In this document: positions 37,157 through 49,147 of the stretch, in pieces | How the letters are laid out: every line of letters begins with the position of its first letter | Numbering within the stretch: position 1 is the first letter of the stretch | Assembly: GCA_029216955.1 (NCBI GenBank) | Contig: JANAVB010006998.1 | Location: 2,297,692-2,361,691, forward strand | DNA length: 64,000 nucleotides | Origin: Iris pallida | Lineage: Eukaryota > Streptophyta > Magnoliopsida > Asparagales > Iridaceae | Direction: 5' to 3' | Position numbers and translations under genes: made by a program | The notes under the pieces: generated by a model | The model's input: only the letters and a program-made list of their open reading frames with translations | Database searches by the model: none | Told to the model about the DNA's origin: nothing

Positions 37157-40100
37157 TGTAACACCCAGTTTTTCAGAAGAGGGTAATTTTGAAATTTTGT
37201 AATTATAATTATTGTTTAATGGTATTTATTTCATGTTATGATTTTTAGTGATTTTTAATTATTTTTAAACTATTTAAATTCATGACTTATGATTTGGTGT
37301 CTTGCTAGTGTTCATTTCCAGACTGAGGGGTATTTTAGTCATTTTTATAATTTTAAGAATTATTTGGGATTATTATTTATTAAATAAAATTTATTATTAT
37401 TAATTAGAATTTATGGGAATTTTTAGAATTTATTTTGGATTTATTTGGACTGGTTTGATTTTGGTCAGTTTTGACTCTTGTAGACTAACCTAGGAACTAA
37501 CCATAGTTAGTTGAGCTTGGTTAGGTCAAGTGACCCTAGTCTAACCTAGTGTGACTCAAGTTAGTGGTTAGTGATTCATAGAACTAGAATTAGAATGTTA
37601 GAAATCATTTGATTTGGTGAATGGCTTATGGTTTCACAAGTCATTATTGTGACTTAGCTAGATTGGACTCAAACCTAGCTCAACCCTAACCCAAGACCAA
37701 GTGGTCAGCCATCCCTAGCTGAACCTAGGGATTTCCTCCCCGATTTAATCCCTCCTAGTTGTTAGGGCTAGCCTCCTTTAGGTTTCTTGATAAAGTTTTG
37801 GAAAGAGGTAATCCCCATCTTCAATAAATCCTAGAAAATTCATTTTTATTCCTTTTTGACCCAAACAAATTGCATTGGGTTCTAAATCCTTCCTATTTTC
37901 TGTTGGCTATGAGTATTCTCAGATTTGGGAAGATTTGGAGGAGTTTCACCATTGGGAAGAACCCCACTCTTTAAGCTTTTTGGAGGGATTTGATACATTG
38001 AGGTAACTCACCATTTCCACCATGAAATTCTGGTTCAAGTGCATGAATAGGGAGCCCTAGACCTAACCTAACTATAGGAATAGGAAACCCTAGGTTTTTG
38101 TGTCCTTTCGTGTCCAAACAGGACACGTATCAGTGAACTGTTGAATGTGTTTGATGAATTGTCTCTGAGAAACTTTCTGTGCAGTTTTCGATTTCTAATT
38201 GAATGTAAATTTGTATTTTGATGTCGCTTAGCCATTTCTGGAGCTCTGAGCAAGTTTTGTGCTTGTGTCGTGTCCCCACGACACTCGTGCACACGCCTCG
38301 CGCACACGCGCGCGCGGGCTACAGTGATCCCCTGCATCACGGGGTTAATTCCGGACACGACACGAATCTTCTTGGCACGAAACTTTGGGAGATTGTTGGG
38401 GCACCTTCTGTCACCCCTCTCCCCAAATTTTGTGTCAAGTCGTGGTCGGGTTTGGGAGAAATCCGACGCGCATGGGGATTTCACTGATCTGTGCACTGTC
38501 ACTTGTTAGCCACTGATACGCTATTGTAATTCAGGACACGACACGTTTCGACACGATGCAGACACTCACAGATGAGGACACATCCTAGGCGCACCCCCTT
38601 GCTCGAACACGAGACTTGGGGAAGCCTGTGTCGGGTGCACGACACGCGTGCACCCCCGCACGAGACTGTCCAGTCTCAGTGCACACAGTTTGCCCGTTTG
38701 GGTTTGTTTGCATTCTGGACACGTTTGTGTCCACAAATGTGGACACAAAACACTTGTATAATGCATATTCATTGAGTATACTCATTACCAACCTCATGTT
38801 TGATGTTTAATCTAGTTTTGGTTGATTTGAATCCCTTTTTCCCATGTTTCCTGATACATGATACAAACACTGATTTTTTTCCAGTTTTAAAATGGGATTT
38901 TACAAGGATTTTTACTAAGTTTGAACTGTCAAATTCATAGCCTTTAATCCTTAGCATATTCACCAATGTTTTGTGTATTGGTATGTGGATTTTGGGGTCA
39001 TATGGAGATGGTTTGGATTCAAATCCTGGATTCCAAATTCTGGACTGATTTATGAGTTGAAATTGTTTTGTAAACTGTGTTCTAATGTATAGAACTTGAG
39101 TTTGTGTGAGGATACAAACCTGGGTTTTACTTGGACTGTTAAAATCTGAGATTTTGTAATGTTTTGGTGATAGTATGTTAATACCAAAACTGAGATTAAT
39201 ATGTTGTTAAACTGTAATGTTAATACCCTTTACAAAAACTGAGATTTGAACATGTTTTGTTGACTGTATGTTTAATACTTAAAAGCTGAGAATGAATGGG
39301 AAGGGGGGAAAGTGAATGTTGTTTCCTTCACTGATTTTTCCTGGGTGCACTGTACAGTCACATATTGCTCACTTCACACACACACAATTGCCTCTCACAC
39401 TAACACTCACATTGTCTCCACACACACACACACTTGTAGACACCACACACCCCATATTGTTTCCTTCACTGTTTTAGTTCTTTTTCCTGTCACTCTATCT
39501 CACACACACACATACACATATGCCTTGGATGCCTTTTTATGTTTGTATATCTTAGGTATATTTATATGGTGATAAGGATGTGTGAGGTTTATTGTAGTTG
39601 TGTGCCCTTACATAGCTAATGTAGGAATTTTCCAATAAGTCATAGGTTATGTAATTTGTGAATTATATATGTGTATATATATATATTAGTTCCCTCTTGT
39701 AAATGTGTGATTGTATGAGTATCATATATGGAAGCCTATGGATACTAGCCTATATGCACATAGGGATATTCATATATTTTCATATGTGGTATGGTATGGA
39801 TGTATGTGCTATTGGCCTATGGTGTGTCTATTAGTCTAGTTAGACCTAGAAATGACTTGTTAGACCTAGTTAGACTAGTTTGACTTAGGTTTGACTTGGT
39901 TGACCTAGTTTGACTTCTAGGGTCGACCAGAGTTGACCAAGAGTTGACTTTGGCCTAGATTGACTTAGAATCATGTAGAATGCATAGTAGGACTCCATTT
40001 TACTGTTTTGGACTTGTTGTGACTTGTGCTGTTCTGTTTAGGAGCCAGACACCACTCCTTGGACAGTACGATTCATATCGGACACTCAGTTACAGGCGAG

Positions 40101-41228
40101 TACATTCTCTGATCATTTCATATCCTGCTTAGAATTATTTCCTGCAGTAGATTACTTTACTTGTACTGTCACGTTGGTCACACGGATTAGTACTATATGG
40201 ATCTCTCCTTGGGATGTTACCCCCTTAGCGGGCGCATCGGATACTTTATGACATGTGTTTCATGTACATCATGTATTCCTTGCATCTGCGTTATTCATGT
40301 ACACTCATGTTCTCTCATGTTCTTACATGTACGTTCATGTACTCTCATGTTCTTTCATGTACGCTCATGTTTGCCCATGTGTCTCTTGTATAACCAAAAC
40401 ATCATGTCCGTAACGTAACTTGAACAGATCCTTGTGTATTGATTGTGGGTAGGGGGAGTATAAATGGTCATGTGATTTACCCATCATGTACACTCTGTTA
40501 CTTTTCATGTTCATCATGTACAACCTAAGCCAATTACATGCCATCTCGTACTCTGACTCACTAGTCACTGCTAGTTCTCTATGTATAGTAGATATTTCTA
40601 TTACAGTTCTCTCTCTGTTTACATACTGCACTTCCTTCAGTACTTGTATCTTACTTTACTGCATGTCTATATTTTCTAACCTGCTATGATCTGTTGAGAT
40701 GTATTGTACTCGCTCCTGTCCTGACTGGACCTGTTAAAAATATTACAGAGGACGAGGAGGAGGCTGGTCTGGACACTTACTACGGGGCAGCCTTAGATGA
40801 CACCTGCGAGCTGGACCCTCAGGAGGACCCAGCTCTAGCTGAGGATTTCATCCCGACTGTCTAGACTAGATTAGTTAGGCTGTTTATCATTTTGTAGTCT
40901 GGAGACATGTTCTAGTTAGACTTTATTCTGGAGTTCAGTATTGTATATTCTTTCATCTGAGACCTTGTACTGTTGGATATTGCTGGGATTATCTTAGACC
41001 ACTTTTCATCTATTTATTTCCTTGAGTTCTATTTCATATCGTGCTATCTCTTCCTTAGTTGTGATTGAGTTTTACTGCCATGTCACCCCCATTTCGGGGA
41101 GTATAAACTGTTTAGATAGATATTGTTAGATGTATGTTGACCTAGGACAGCGTTCTACCGCCGACACTGCGGCGTAGGCTGGACGTTGTTACGTTCTCGT
41201 ACCCTCACAGTGGGTGCGGGTCGTGACA
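37157..41228 (+). mobile_element. N3 5' LTR, 4072 bp
   Basis: Begins TGTAACACCCAG and ends GGGTCGTGACA. Splice-like signals: donors GAAAGAG|GTAATC (37808) and TTGAG|GTAACT (38003), acceptor TTCTGTTTAG|GAGCC (exon 40042-40095, 54 nt), GC donor CAG|GCGAGT (40096), acceptor AATATTACAG|A (40749). A 38100-38740 zone is rich in GACACG motifs and a CA-rich zone lies near 39377-39510. The open frames in 38068-38810, 39312 and 40197-40689 recur in the other LTR and have no recognised domain. Confidence 0.95.
41159..41174 (+). other. U5 terminal hairpin of N3 (5' LTR)
   Basis: CGCCGACACTGCGGCG: perfect 5-bp stem, six-base loop, 54 bp from the LTR end; second copy at 47270-47285. Confidence 0.75.
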
Positions 41229-41237
41229 CGTTTTTAG

Positions 41238-41259
41238 TGGTGGCCCATGCAGGTCTCGA
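41238..41259 (+). other. N3 primer-binding site (tRNA-Ile), 22-nt match
   Basis: TGGTGGCCCATGCAGGTC followed by TCGA, so complementarity to tRNA-Ile(AAU) as I remember it extends through the acceptor stem and T stem into the T loop. It follows the nine-base spacer CGTTTTTAG. Confidence 0.88.
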
Positions 41260-41469
41260 CTAGAAGTGTAGTGGTATTCGAATTAGAGTATCACTACAGC
41301 TTGCAGTAGGATATAGGATATTAATTTTAAGGTTACTCAATCACTTTAGGAAAATTCCTTTTATTGCCATCTAAATCCTTTTGTCAGCTGATCCTTTGAA
41401 TTATAATTGTCCGCCTTTGTTATTCGCTTCTTTCTCAGAAATTGATACTCTTGTTTGTCTATCTTCAGG

Positions 41470-42861
41470 ATGGTAGAGACTCGTGCACAGCGTGCCGTTC
41501 CTGAGGATGCTATAGAGGGGACTGCTACCTCTCAGCCAGCACGGCGAGGCCAGGGGACTGCAGCTCTTGTCACCTCAGCTCGTGTTGAGACCTCGGCAGC
41601 CACAGCAGGGGGTATGCATCCACCGACTGGGAGGCAGGACCCGGTCTTTCCAGAGGATCCTTTCCAGCCACCACCGCCTCCAGGACATGTGGACGCAGCT
41701 CAGATGTTTGCATATTTCCAGCAGTTCATGGACCGACAGCAGGCTCGACAGGACAAAGGCATGGAGTTGGCCGTCACGACAGCCGCAGCTCGACCAGTGG
41801 TGCAGCAGCCGAAGACACCGGGGATCGAGCAATTTCAGAAGATGAGCCCCAGAGACTTTCTGGGGACAGAGGGGATCATATATGCCGATGAGTGGATCGA
41901 GCATATAGAGGAGATCTTCCGCCTGGCCAGGATTCCAGCAGACCTTCAGATCGAGGCCGCAGCTAGCCGGATGCGAGATCTTGCTCGTACCTGGTATCAG
42001 TCGGACCCCAGGGTAGGGGTACCGGGGCAGACTTGGGAGCAGTTCAAGGGCTTCTTCAAGAAGAAGTTCTTCCCAGATTCAGCACTCAGAGCCTTGGAGA
42101 CGCAGTTCGAGAGCCTAGTCCAGGGGAGTCTTTCAGTGGAGGAGTATGCGGGGGAGTTTGGCCGCCTCGGCAGGTTTGTGGAGGGCTTGAGCGAGACGGC
42201 GAAGGCCCAGAGGTTCCGGAAGGGTCTAGTCAAGGAGGTCAAGTCCTTGACCAAGGGCAACCGGGATGCTACATTCGAGGAGATCTTAACGGGAGCCTTG
42301 TTGGCAGAGGATGATCTTGAGCTTAGGCTCAAGAGGGGGCGAGACCCAGTCGGGGGCAGCAGCAGCGGAGGCCAGGCCAAGAAGCCTCACCTTCAGCACC
42401 AGCAGCCGAGGCAGTTCCAGCCGCAGCCGTTCCAGCAGAGACAGCAGCAGCAGCAGAGGCAGCAGCATGTTATCTTTTGCCCCTTCTGTAAGAAACCAGG
42501 GCACGATTGGGGTGAATGCCGGCTGAGGCTAGGCAAGTGCCTACTCTGCGGATCATCAAATCATCAGTTGAGAGAGTGTCCCAAGTCTGCGGGACGGACA
42601 ACTCAGGGAGCAGGAGCTAGGGCTCCGGCAGGACAACAGAGAGGACCAGCATTGCAGACTCAGCAACAGAGGTTCGCACAGCATCAGCAGCAGGCCAGGG
42701 GAGGCCAGCAAGGACGAGCTTACGCCATGACACTTGAGGATGCTCAGGCAGTAGGAGAGGTGCTAGCAGGTTCTGATCTTCTCGATTCCATTCTACCTTG
42801 TCTCATTATACCTATCCTGAAATTCTATTCCATCTATTTATATCTGCTTCCTCATTGTTGA
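41470..42861 (+). CDS. gag: gag of N3, intact open reading frame
   Basis: The frame is open from 41455, but ATG 41470 (MVETRAQRAV) is the likely start: it matches the MV-x-TR start of related gags and directly follows a pyrimidine-rich acceptor-like TCTATCTTCAG|G. The 463-residue product has a proline-rich N-terminus (PPPPPGH), a gag domain at about residues 115-285 (FQKMSPRDFLGTEG, WIEHIEEIFR, RDLARTWYQ, FFKKKFFPDS, SVEEYAGEFGRLGRF), then Gln-rich linkers and two CCHC knuckles (CPFCKKPGHDWGEC, CLLCGSSNHQLREC). It would form the capsid-like particle and bind RNA. At about residue 430 (YAMTLEDAQAV, the usual lead-in to protease) homology ends and the frame closes after a hydrophobic tail, so pol was deleted. 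Confidence 0.92.
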   Translation: MVETRAQRAVPEDAIEGTATSQPARRGQGTAALVTSARVETSAATAGGMHPPTGRQDPVFPEDPFQPPPPPGHVDAAQMFAYFQQFMDRQQARQDKGMELAVTTAAARPVVQQPKTPGIEQFQKMSPRDFLGTEGIIYADEWIEHIEEIFRLARIPADLQIEAAASRMRDLARTWYQSDPRVGVPGQTWEQFKGFFKKKFFPDSALRALETQFESLVQGSLSVEEYAGEFGRLGRFVEGLSETAKAQRFRKGLVKEVKSLTKGNRDATFEEILTGALLAEDDLELRLKRGRDPVGGSSSGGQAKKPHLQHQQPRQFQPQPFQQRQQQQQRQQHVIFCPFCKKPGHDWGECRLRLGKCLLCGSSNHQLRECPKSAGRTTQGAGARAPAGQQRGPALQTQQQRFAQHQQQARGGQQGRAYAMTLEDAQAVGEVLAGSDLLDSILPCLIIPILKFYSIYLYLLPHC

Positions 42862-43240
42862 TAAGTTTGATCTGGTGTTTCGTTATGTTTGTTTTTCTTC
42901 TGAGAAAATCATATGGGCTAGGTCACCTCAGTTATGGGAACTAGAATCTTTGATGGTCGTGTTAGTTGGCATAGTGAGGACATATAGTCAGATTTTGGAT
43001 GTATTTTTCGGGTATGGGAATTTAAGGTTTTCGCCGTCGCATGCGGCAATGCGAAAATTTTAAATACCATGAACCTAAGGATACGTACCTTAGTCAAGGA
43101 CTCTGTGATTATCGTAGCCATGCTCACTAGCACGACGAAGATTCTGAGTATCATAATTTTGGACAGACGCATATGATTATCTGACGGTATGTTTGAGACT
43201 TTGATTGTGGGGTGTATGACCTAGAATGACTACTACCATT
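42862..43240 (+). mobile_element. N3 internal 3' noncoding tail
   Basis: No recognised gene. It follows the gag stop and contains only short open frames on both strands. It probably represents the sequence that followed pol in the autonomous ancestor, joined to gag by deletion near 42770. Confidence 0.6.
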
Positions 43241-43279
43241 TTAATTTCGAGGACGAAATTTTTATAAGGTGGGTAGGAT
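43241..43279 (+). other. N3 polypurine-tract region
   Basis: TTAATTTCGAGGACGAAATT then TTTATAAGGTGGGTAGGAT directly before the 3' LTR. Both the CGAGGACGAAATT block and the G-rich purine run are typical of Tekay/Del-type elements. Confidence 0.8.
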
Positions 43280-46200
43280 TGTAACACCCAGTTTTTCAGA
43301 AGAGGGTAATTTTGAAATTTTGTAATTATAATTATTGTTTAATGGTATTTATTTCATGTTATGATTTTTAGTGATTTTTAATTATTTTTAAACTATTTAA
43401 ATTCATGACTTATGATTTGGTGTCTTGCTAGTGTTCATTTCCAGACTGAGGGATATTTTAGTCATTTTTATAATTTTAAGAATTATTTGGGATTATTATT
43501 TATTAAATAAAATTTATTATTATTAATTAGAATTTATGGGAATTTTTAGAATTTATTTTGGATTTATTTGGACTGGTTTGATTTTGGTCAGTTTTGACTC
43601 TTGTAGACTAACCTAGGAACTAACCATAGTTAGTTGAGCTTGGTTAGGTCAAGTGACCCTAGTCTAACCTAGTGTGACTCAAGTTAGTGGTTAGTGATTC
43701 ATAGAACTAGAATTAGAATGTTAGAAATCATTTGATTTGGTGAATGGCTTGTGGTTTCACAAGTCATTATTGTGACTTAGCTAGATTGGACTCAAACCTA
43801 GCTCAACCCTAACCCAAGACCAAGTGGTCAGCCATCCCTAGCTGAACCTAGGGATTTCCTCCCCTCCTAGTTGTTAGGGCTAGCCTCCTTTAGGTTTCTT
43901 GATAAAGTTTTGGAAAGAGGTAATCCCCATCTTCAATAAATCCTAGAAAATTCATTTTTATTCCTTTTTGACCCAAACAAATTGCATTGGGTTCTAAATC
44001 CTTCCTATTTTCTGTTGGCTATGAGCATTCTCAGATTTGGGAAGATTTGGAGGAGTTTCACCATTGGGAAGAACCCCACTCTTTAAGCTTTTTGGAGGGA
44101 TTTGATACATTGAGGTAACTCACCATTTCCACCATGAAATTCTGGTTCAAGTGCATGAATAGGGAGCCCTAGACCTAACCTAACTATAGGAATAGGAAAC
44201 CCTAGGTTTTCGTGTCCTTTCGTGTCCAAACAGGACACGTATCAGTGAACTGTTGAATGTGTTTGATGAATTGTCTCTGAGAAACTTTCTGTGCAGTTTT
44301 CGATTTCTAATTGAATGTAAATTTGTATTTTGATGTCGCTTAGCCATTTCTGGAGCTCTGAGCAAGTTTTGTGCTTGTGTCGTGTCCCCACGACACTCGT
44401 GCACACGCCTCGCGCACACGCGCGCGGGCTACAGTGATCCCCTGCATCACGGGGTTAATTCCGGACACGACACGAATCTTCTTGGCACGAAACTTTGGAA
44501 GATTGTTGGGGCACCTTCTGTCACCCCTCTCCCCAAATTTTGTGTCAAGTCGTGGTCGGGTTTGGGAGAAATCCGACGCGCATGGGGATTTCACTGATCT
44601 GTGCACTGTCACTTGTTAGCCACTGATACGCTATTGTAATTCAGGACACGACACGTTTCGACACGATGCAGACACTCACAGATGAGGACACATCCTAGGC
44701 GCACCCCCTTGCTCGAACACGAGACTTGGGGAAGCCTGTGTCGGGTGCACGACACGCGTGCACCCCCGCACGAGACTGTCCAGTCTCAGTGCACACAGTT
44801 TGCCCGTTTGGGTTTGTTTGCATTCTGGACACGTTTGTGTCCACAAATGTGGACACAAAACACTTGTATAATGCATATTCATTGAGTATACTCATTACCA
44901 ACCTCATGTTTGATGTTTAATCTAGTTTTGGTTGATTTGAATCCCTTTTTCCCATGTTTCCTGATACATGATACAAACACTGATTTTTTTTCCAGTTTTA
45001 AAATGGGATTTTACAAGGATTTTTACTAAGTTTGAACTGTCAAATTCATAGCCTTTAATCCTTAGCATATTCACTAGTGTTTTGTGTATTGGTATGTGGA
45101 TTTTGGGGTCATATGGAGATGGTTTGGATTCAAATCCTGGATTCCAAATTATGGACTGATTTATGAGTTGAAATTGTTTTGTAAACTGTGTTCTAATGTA
45201 TAGAACTTGAGTTTGTGTGAGGATACAAACCTGGGTTTTACTTGGACTGTTAAAATCTGAGATTTTGTAATGTTTTGGTGATAGTATGTTAATACCAAAA
45301 CTGAGATTAATATGTTGTTAAACTGTAATGTTAATACCCTTTACAAAAACTGAGATTTGAACATGTTTTGTTGACTGTATGTTTAATACTTAAAAGCTGA
45401 GAATGAATGGGAAGGGGGGAAAGTGAATGTTGTTTCCTTCACTGATTTTTCCTGGGTGCACTGTACAGTCACATATTGCTCACTTCACACACACACAATT
45501 GCCTCTCACACTAACACTCACATTGTCTCCACACACACACACACTTGTAGACACCACACACCCCATATTGTTTCCTTCACTGTTTTAGTTCTTTTTCCTG
45601 TCACTCTATCTCACACACACACATACACATATGCCTTGGATGCCTTTTTATGTTTGTATATCTTAGGTATATTTATATGGTGATAAGGATGTGTGAGGTT
45701 TATTGTAGTTGTGTGCCCTTACATAGCTAATGTAGGAATTTTCCAATAAGTCATAGGTTATGTAATTTGTGAATTATATATGTGTATATATATATATTAG
45801 TTCCCTCTTGTAAATGTGTGATTGTATGAGTATCATATATGGAAGCCTATGGATACTAGCCTATATGCACATAGGGATATTCATATATTTTCATATGTGG
45901 TATGGTATGGATGTATGTGCTATTGGCCTATGGTGTGTCTATTAGTCTAGTTAGACCTAGAAATGACTTGTTAGACCTAGTTAGACTAGTTTGACTTAGG
46001 TTTGACTTGGTTGACCTAGTTTGACTTCTAGGGTCGACCAGAGTTGACCAAGAGTTGACTTTGGCCTAGATTGACTTAGAATCATGTAGAATGCATAGTA
46101 GGACTCCATTTTACTGTTTTGGACTTGTTGTGACTTGTGCTGTTCTGTTTAGGAGCCAGACACCACTCCTTGGACAGTACGATTCATATCGGACACTCAG

Positions 46201-47339
46201 TTACAGGCGAGTACATTCTCTGATCATTTCATATCCTGCTTAGAATTATTTCCTGCAGTAGATTACTTTACTTGTACTGTCACGTTGGTCACACGGATTA
46301 GTACTATATGGATCTCTCCTTGGGATGTTACCCCCTTAGCGGGCGCATCGGATACTTTATGACATGTGTTTCATGTACATCATGTATTCCTTGCATCTGC
46401 GTTATTCATGTACACTCATGTTCTCTCATGTTCTTACATGTACGTTCATGTACTCTCATGTTCTTTCATGTACGCTCATGTTTGCCCATGTGTCTCTTGT
46501 ATAACCAAAACATCATGTCCGTAACGTAACTTGAACAGATCCTTGTGTATTGATTGTGGGTAGGGGGAGTATAAATGGTCATGTGATTTACCCATCATGT
46601 ACACTCTGTTACTTTTCATGTTCATCATGTACAACCTAAGCCAATTACATGCCATCTCGTACTCTGACTCACTAGTCACTGCTAGTTCTCTATGTATAGT
46701 AGATATTTCTATTACAGTTCTCTCTCTGTTTACATACTGCACTTCCTTCAGTACTTGTATCTTACTTTACTGCATGTCTATATTTTCTAACCTGCTATGA
46801 TCTGTTGAGATGTATTGTACTCGCTCCTGTCCTGACTGGACCTGTTGAAAATATTACAGAGGACGAGGAGGAGGCTGGTCTGGACACTTACTACGGGGTA
46901 GCCTTAGATGACACCTGCGAGCTGGACCCTCAGGAGGACCCAGCTCTAGCTGAGGATTTCATCCCGACTGTCTAGACTAGATTAGTTAGGCTGTTTATCA
47001 TTTTGTAGTCTGGAGACATGTTCTAGTTAGACTTTATTCTGGAGTTCAGTATTGTATATTCTTTCATCTGAGACCTTGTACTGTTGGATATTGCTGGGAT
47101 TATCTTAGACCACTTTTCATCTATTTATTTCCTTGAGTTCTATTTCATATCGTGCTATCTCTTCCTTAGTTGTGATTGAGTTTTACTGCCATGTCACCCC
47201 CATTTCGGGGAGTATAAACTGTTTAGATAGATATTGTTAGATGTATGTTGACCTAGGACAGCGTTCTACCGCCGACACTGCGGCGTAGGCTGGGCGTTGT
47301 TACGTTCTCGTACCCTCACAGTGGGTGCGGGTCGTGACA
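43280..47339 (+). mobile_element. N3 3' LTR, 4060 bp
   Basis: Near-identical to 37157-41228. Visible length changes: 11 bp shorter near 43862, 2 bp shorter in a CG run near 44425, one extra T near 44990. The exon-like 54-nt block is at 46153-46206. Confidence 0.97.
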
Positions 47340-47344
47340 AAACT

Positions 47345-48122
47345 TGTGTAGCTTCCTCCTTGGCTAGAATGGAGAAGGAAAGAAGAAGATTTGGTGCCGA
47401 ATTGGAAGGATTTGGTGGAGAAATTGCTAGGAATTTCTCTCTAGGAATTTGGGGAAGAACAAGAGAGAGAGTGTGGATGAGAATAATGAAATGAACTTGA
47501 GCCTATCCTCTCCAAAGTGGCTGGCCATATGGGGCTATTTATCCTATTATGGTAAGGTCCAAAATGCCTCCACTAACCTATTCTATGAGTATTAGGAAAG
47601 GGCTAATTGGTTGGGGCTAAATTAGTCATTCTAAAGTCTCTAATCACACTAACCTTATCCATAATAATTAGTCTAACCTCTAACTAAAATATTTCTATCA
47701 TGTGGACTAAAATTAATATCATGTGGGCCATGCCTAACTAGTGTGTGGGTCCCACTAGAGTCAAACTACCCCCGGGTCCCCGTTACAAGTCAGATTGAGA
47801 TGAAATTCGAACCCGACTCAAATAATTCCAAAACAATATCATAAATAATAAAATAATATCAAAATAATTCAAAGAGGTCAAATGCAAAATTATCCTTAGG
47901 CCAGAAATGACATTAAAATATCATAATCACATGGTTAGGCTCTAGGTCAAACAGTCTCTAGGGTTTCACTAGCAAAACGTCAAAACCACAAGTCATTGAT
48001 TTAAATAATTTTAAAATGATTTAAAATCACCAAAAATTATATCATGAATTAAATATCATTATTAAAATAATTATAAACACGAAATTTTAAAATTACCCTC
48101 ATTTGAAAAATTGGGTGCTACA
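47345..48122 (-). mobile_element. N2 right (5') LTR, end segment
   Basis: Resumes after the right AAACT copy and aligns with 30254-31030; ends TTGGGTGCTACA. No gene. Confidence 0.92.
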
Positions 48123-48127
48123 ATAGT

Positions 48128-49138
48128 ACAAATCCATGAAGATACGTGTCAGCATCAAGTAGAGTAACCTAGAGCAAGAATATAATCCAGACAGGTATGA
48201 AAAGATCAGAGAATGTACTCGCCTAATATCTGAATGTCCAAGGTAAAGATATTGTCCGAGTAGAGGTGTCTGGCTCCTAATTAGAACAGCACAAGTCACA
48301 ACATGTCCAAAAGGGTAATATAAAGCACTACAATGCATTCTACATGAATCTAGGTCAAACTAGGCCAAAGTCAAGCCTTGGTCAACTCTGGTCAACTGCA
48401 CTAGTCAAACTAGGTCAAACTAGGTCAAACTAGGTCATGTCCTAACCCAGCAAGTCTTACTAGGCCTAACCAAGACTATCCTAGCAAGCACACATCAATA
48501 CAAGGCAATACAAGCCAACATACACCCAACTCTATATAGCATGCAATTATTCAATACTCAAATATGCAAGAATTCACATTGGATATACACTAGGTAATCT
48601 ATTACTTTAAGCTATATATGTCTACACATATATACATATGCATATATTGGTATTCAACATTAGGTCTATAATTATGGCATTTCAAATGGTTATATAAACT
48701 TATATATTACAACACAATATGCTAACATATATATAATATACATACATAGCTAAGTTAACAATATTCATAAATACTTATTTAAGAGGCTATGTGTGTGTAT
48801 GTGAACACGGCAAAGGGGCAAGTGAGGGTTAAATGGGCATACATAGTGTATACATATCAAAGAGTGTCAAAGTGTAAGTGAACAAAGTGTCAAGTGTGAT
48901 AGTGTCAACATAGTGTAAGGGGGTACATGAGGTAATATAGGATTTGTGTTAACATAGAACATTACATCTCATTAACTTGTATATTGCATACATTACATCT
49001 ATTATTACATTGCATTCATGCTTGCATTCATTCATCATTCATTTATTCTCTTGCACTACTATATGCACCATACATTACATACTATGGAACCTACATATTC
49101 ATTACAAGTATACATGCTTACATTAGATAGGATACTTA
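48128..49138 (-). mobile_element. N1 right (5') LTR, middle segment
   Basis: Continues from 27368 after the ATAGT duplication and aligns with about 20400-21411 of the left LTR. It includes the 54-nt block at 48276-48223 (last base pair before the donor changed). It ends at GATACTTA, where N4 begins; about 159 bp of LTR are missing before it resumes at 59253. Confidence 0.9.
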
Positions 49139-49147
49139 ACTAACTAG

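Larger units (their letters stand above)
37157..47339 (+). mobile_element. Element N3: gag-only (TR-GAG-like) LTR retrotransposon, 10183 bp
   Basis: Complete element with LTRs of 4072 and 4060 bp, a 2051-bp internal region holding only a primer-binding site, one gag gene and a polypurine tract, and a perfect TSD. The LTRs differ by about a dozen substitutions and three small indels by my reading, so the insertion is recent. With no pol it must have moved with another element's enzymes. Its LTR ends, primer-binding site and polypurine block resemble those of N1 and N2. Confidence 0.95.
27369..48122 (-). mobile_element. Element N2: LARD-like element, sister of N1, interrupted by N3
   Basis: Left (3') LTR 27369-31030, internal region 31031-34267, right (5') LTR 34268-37156 plus 47345-48122 (3662 and 3667 bp). 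Its LTRs and centre align with N1 along most of their length; its U3 differs more (around 29850-30420 against 21960-22560). It is inserted in the right LTR of N1 with TSD ATAGT. No coding capacity recognised. Confidence 0.92.

Noticed and set aside
38068..38810. Cluster of overlapping open frames on both strands, repeated at 44180-44920
   Set aside because: They are in the N3 LTRs, overlap each other in all frames and carry no recognisable motif; GC-rich leader sequence explains them.
40749..40864. Acidic mini-frame (EDEEEAGLDTYYG...) near the end of the N3 LTR
   Set aside because: It follows an acceptor-like site but starts without ATG and is short; it may be 5' leader exon sequence. The N1/N2 LTRs do not keep the frame.
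41238..41259. Possible tRNA gene fragment
   Set aside because: Only the 3' end of a tRNA-Ile is matched, in complement and at a fixed distance from LTRs; it is a primer-binding site.
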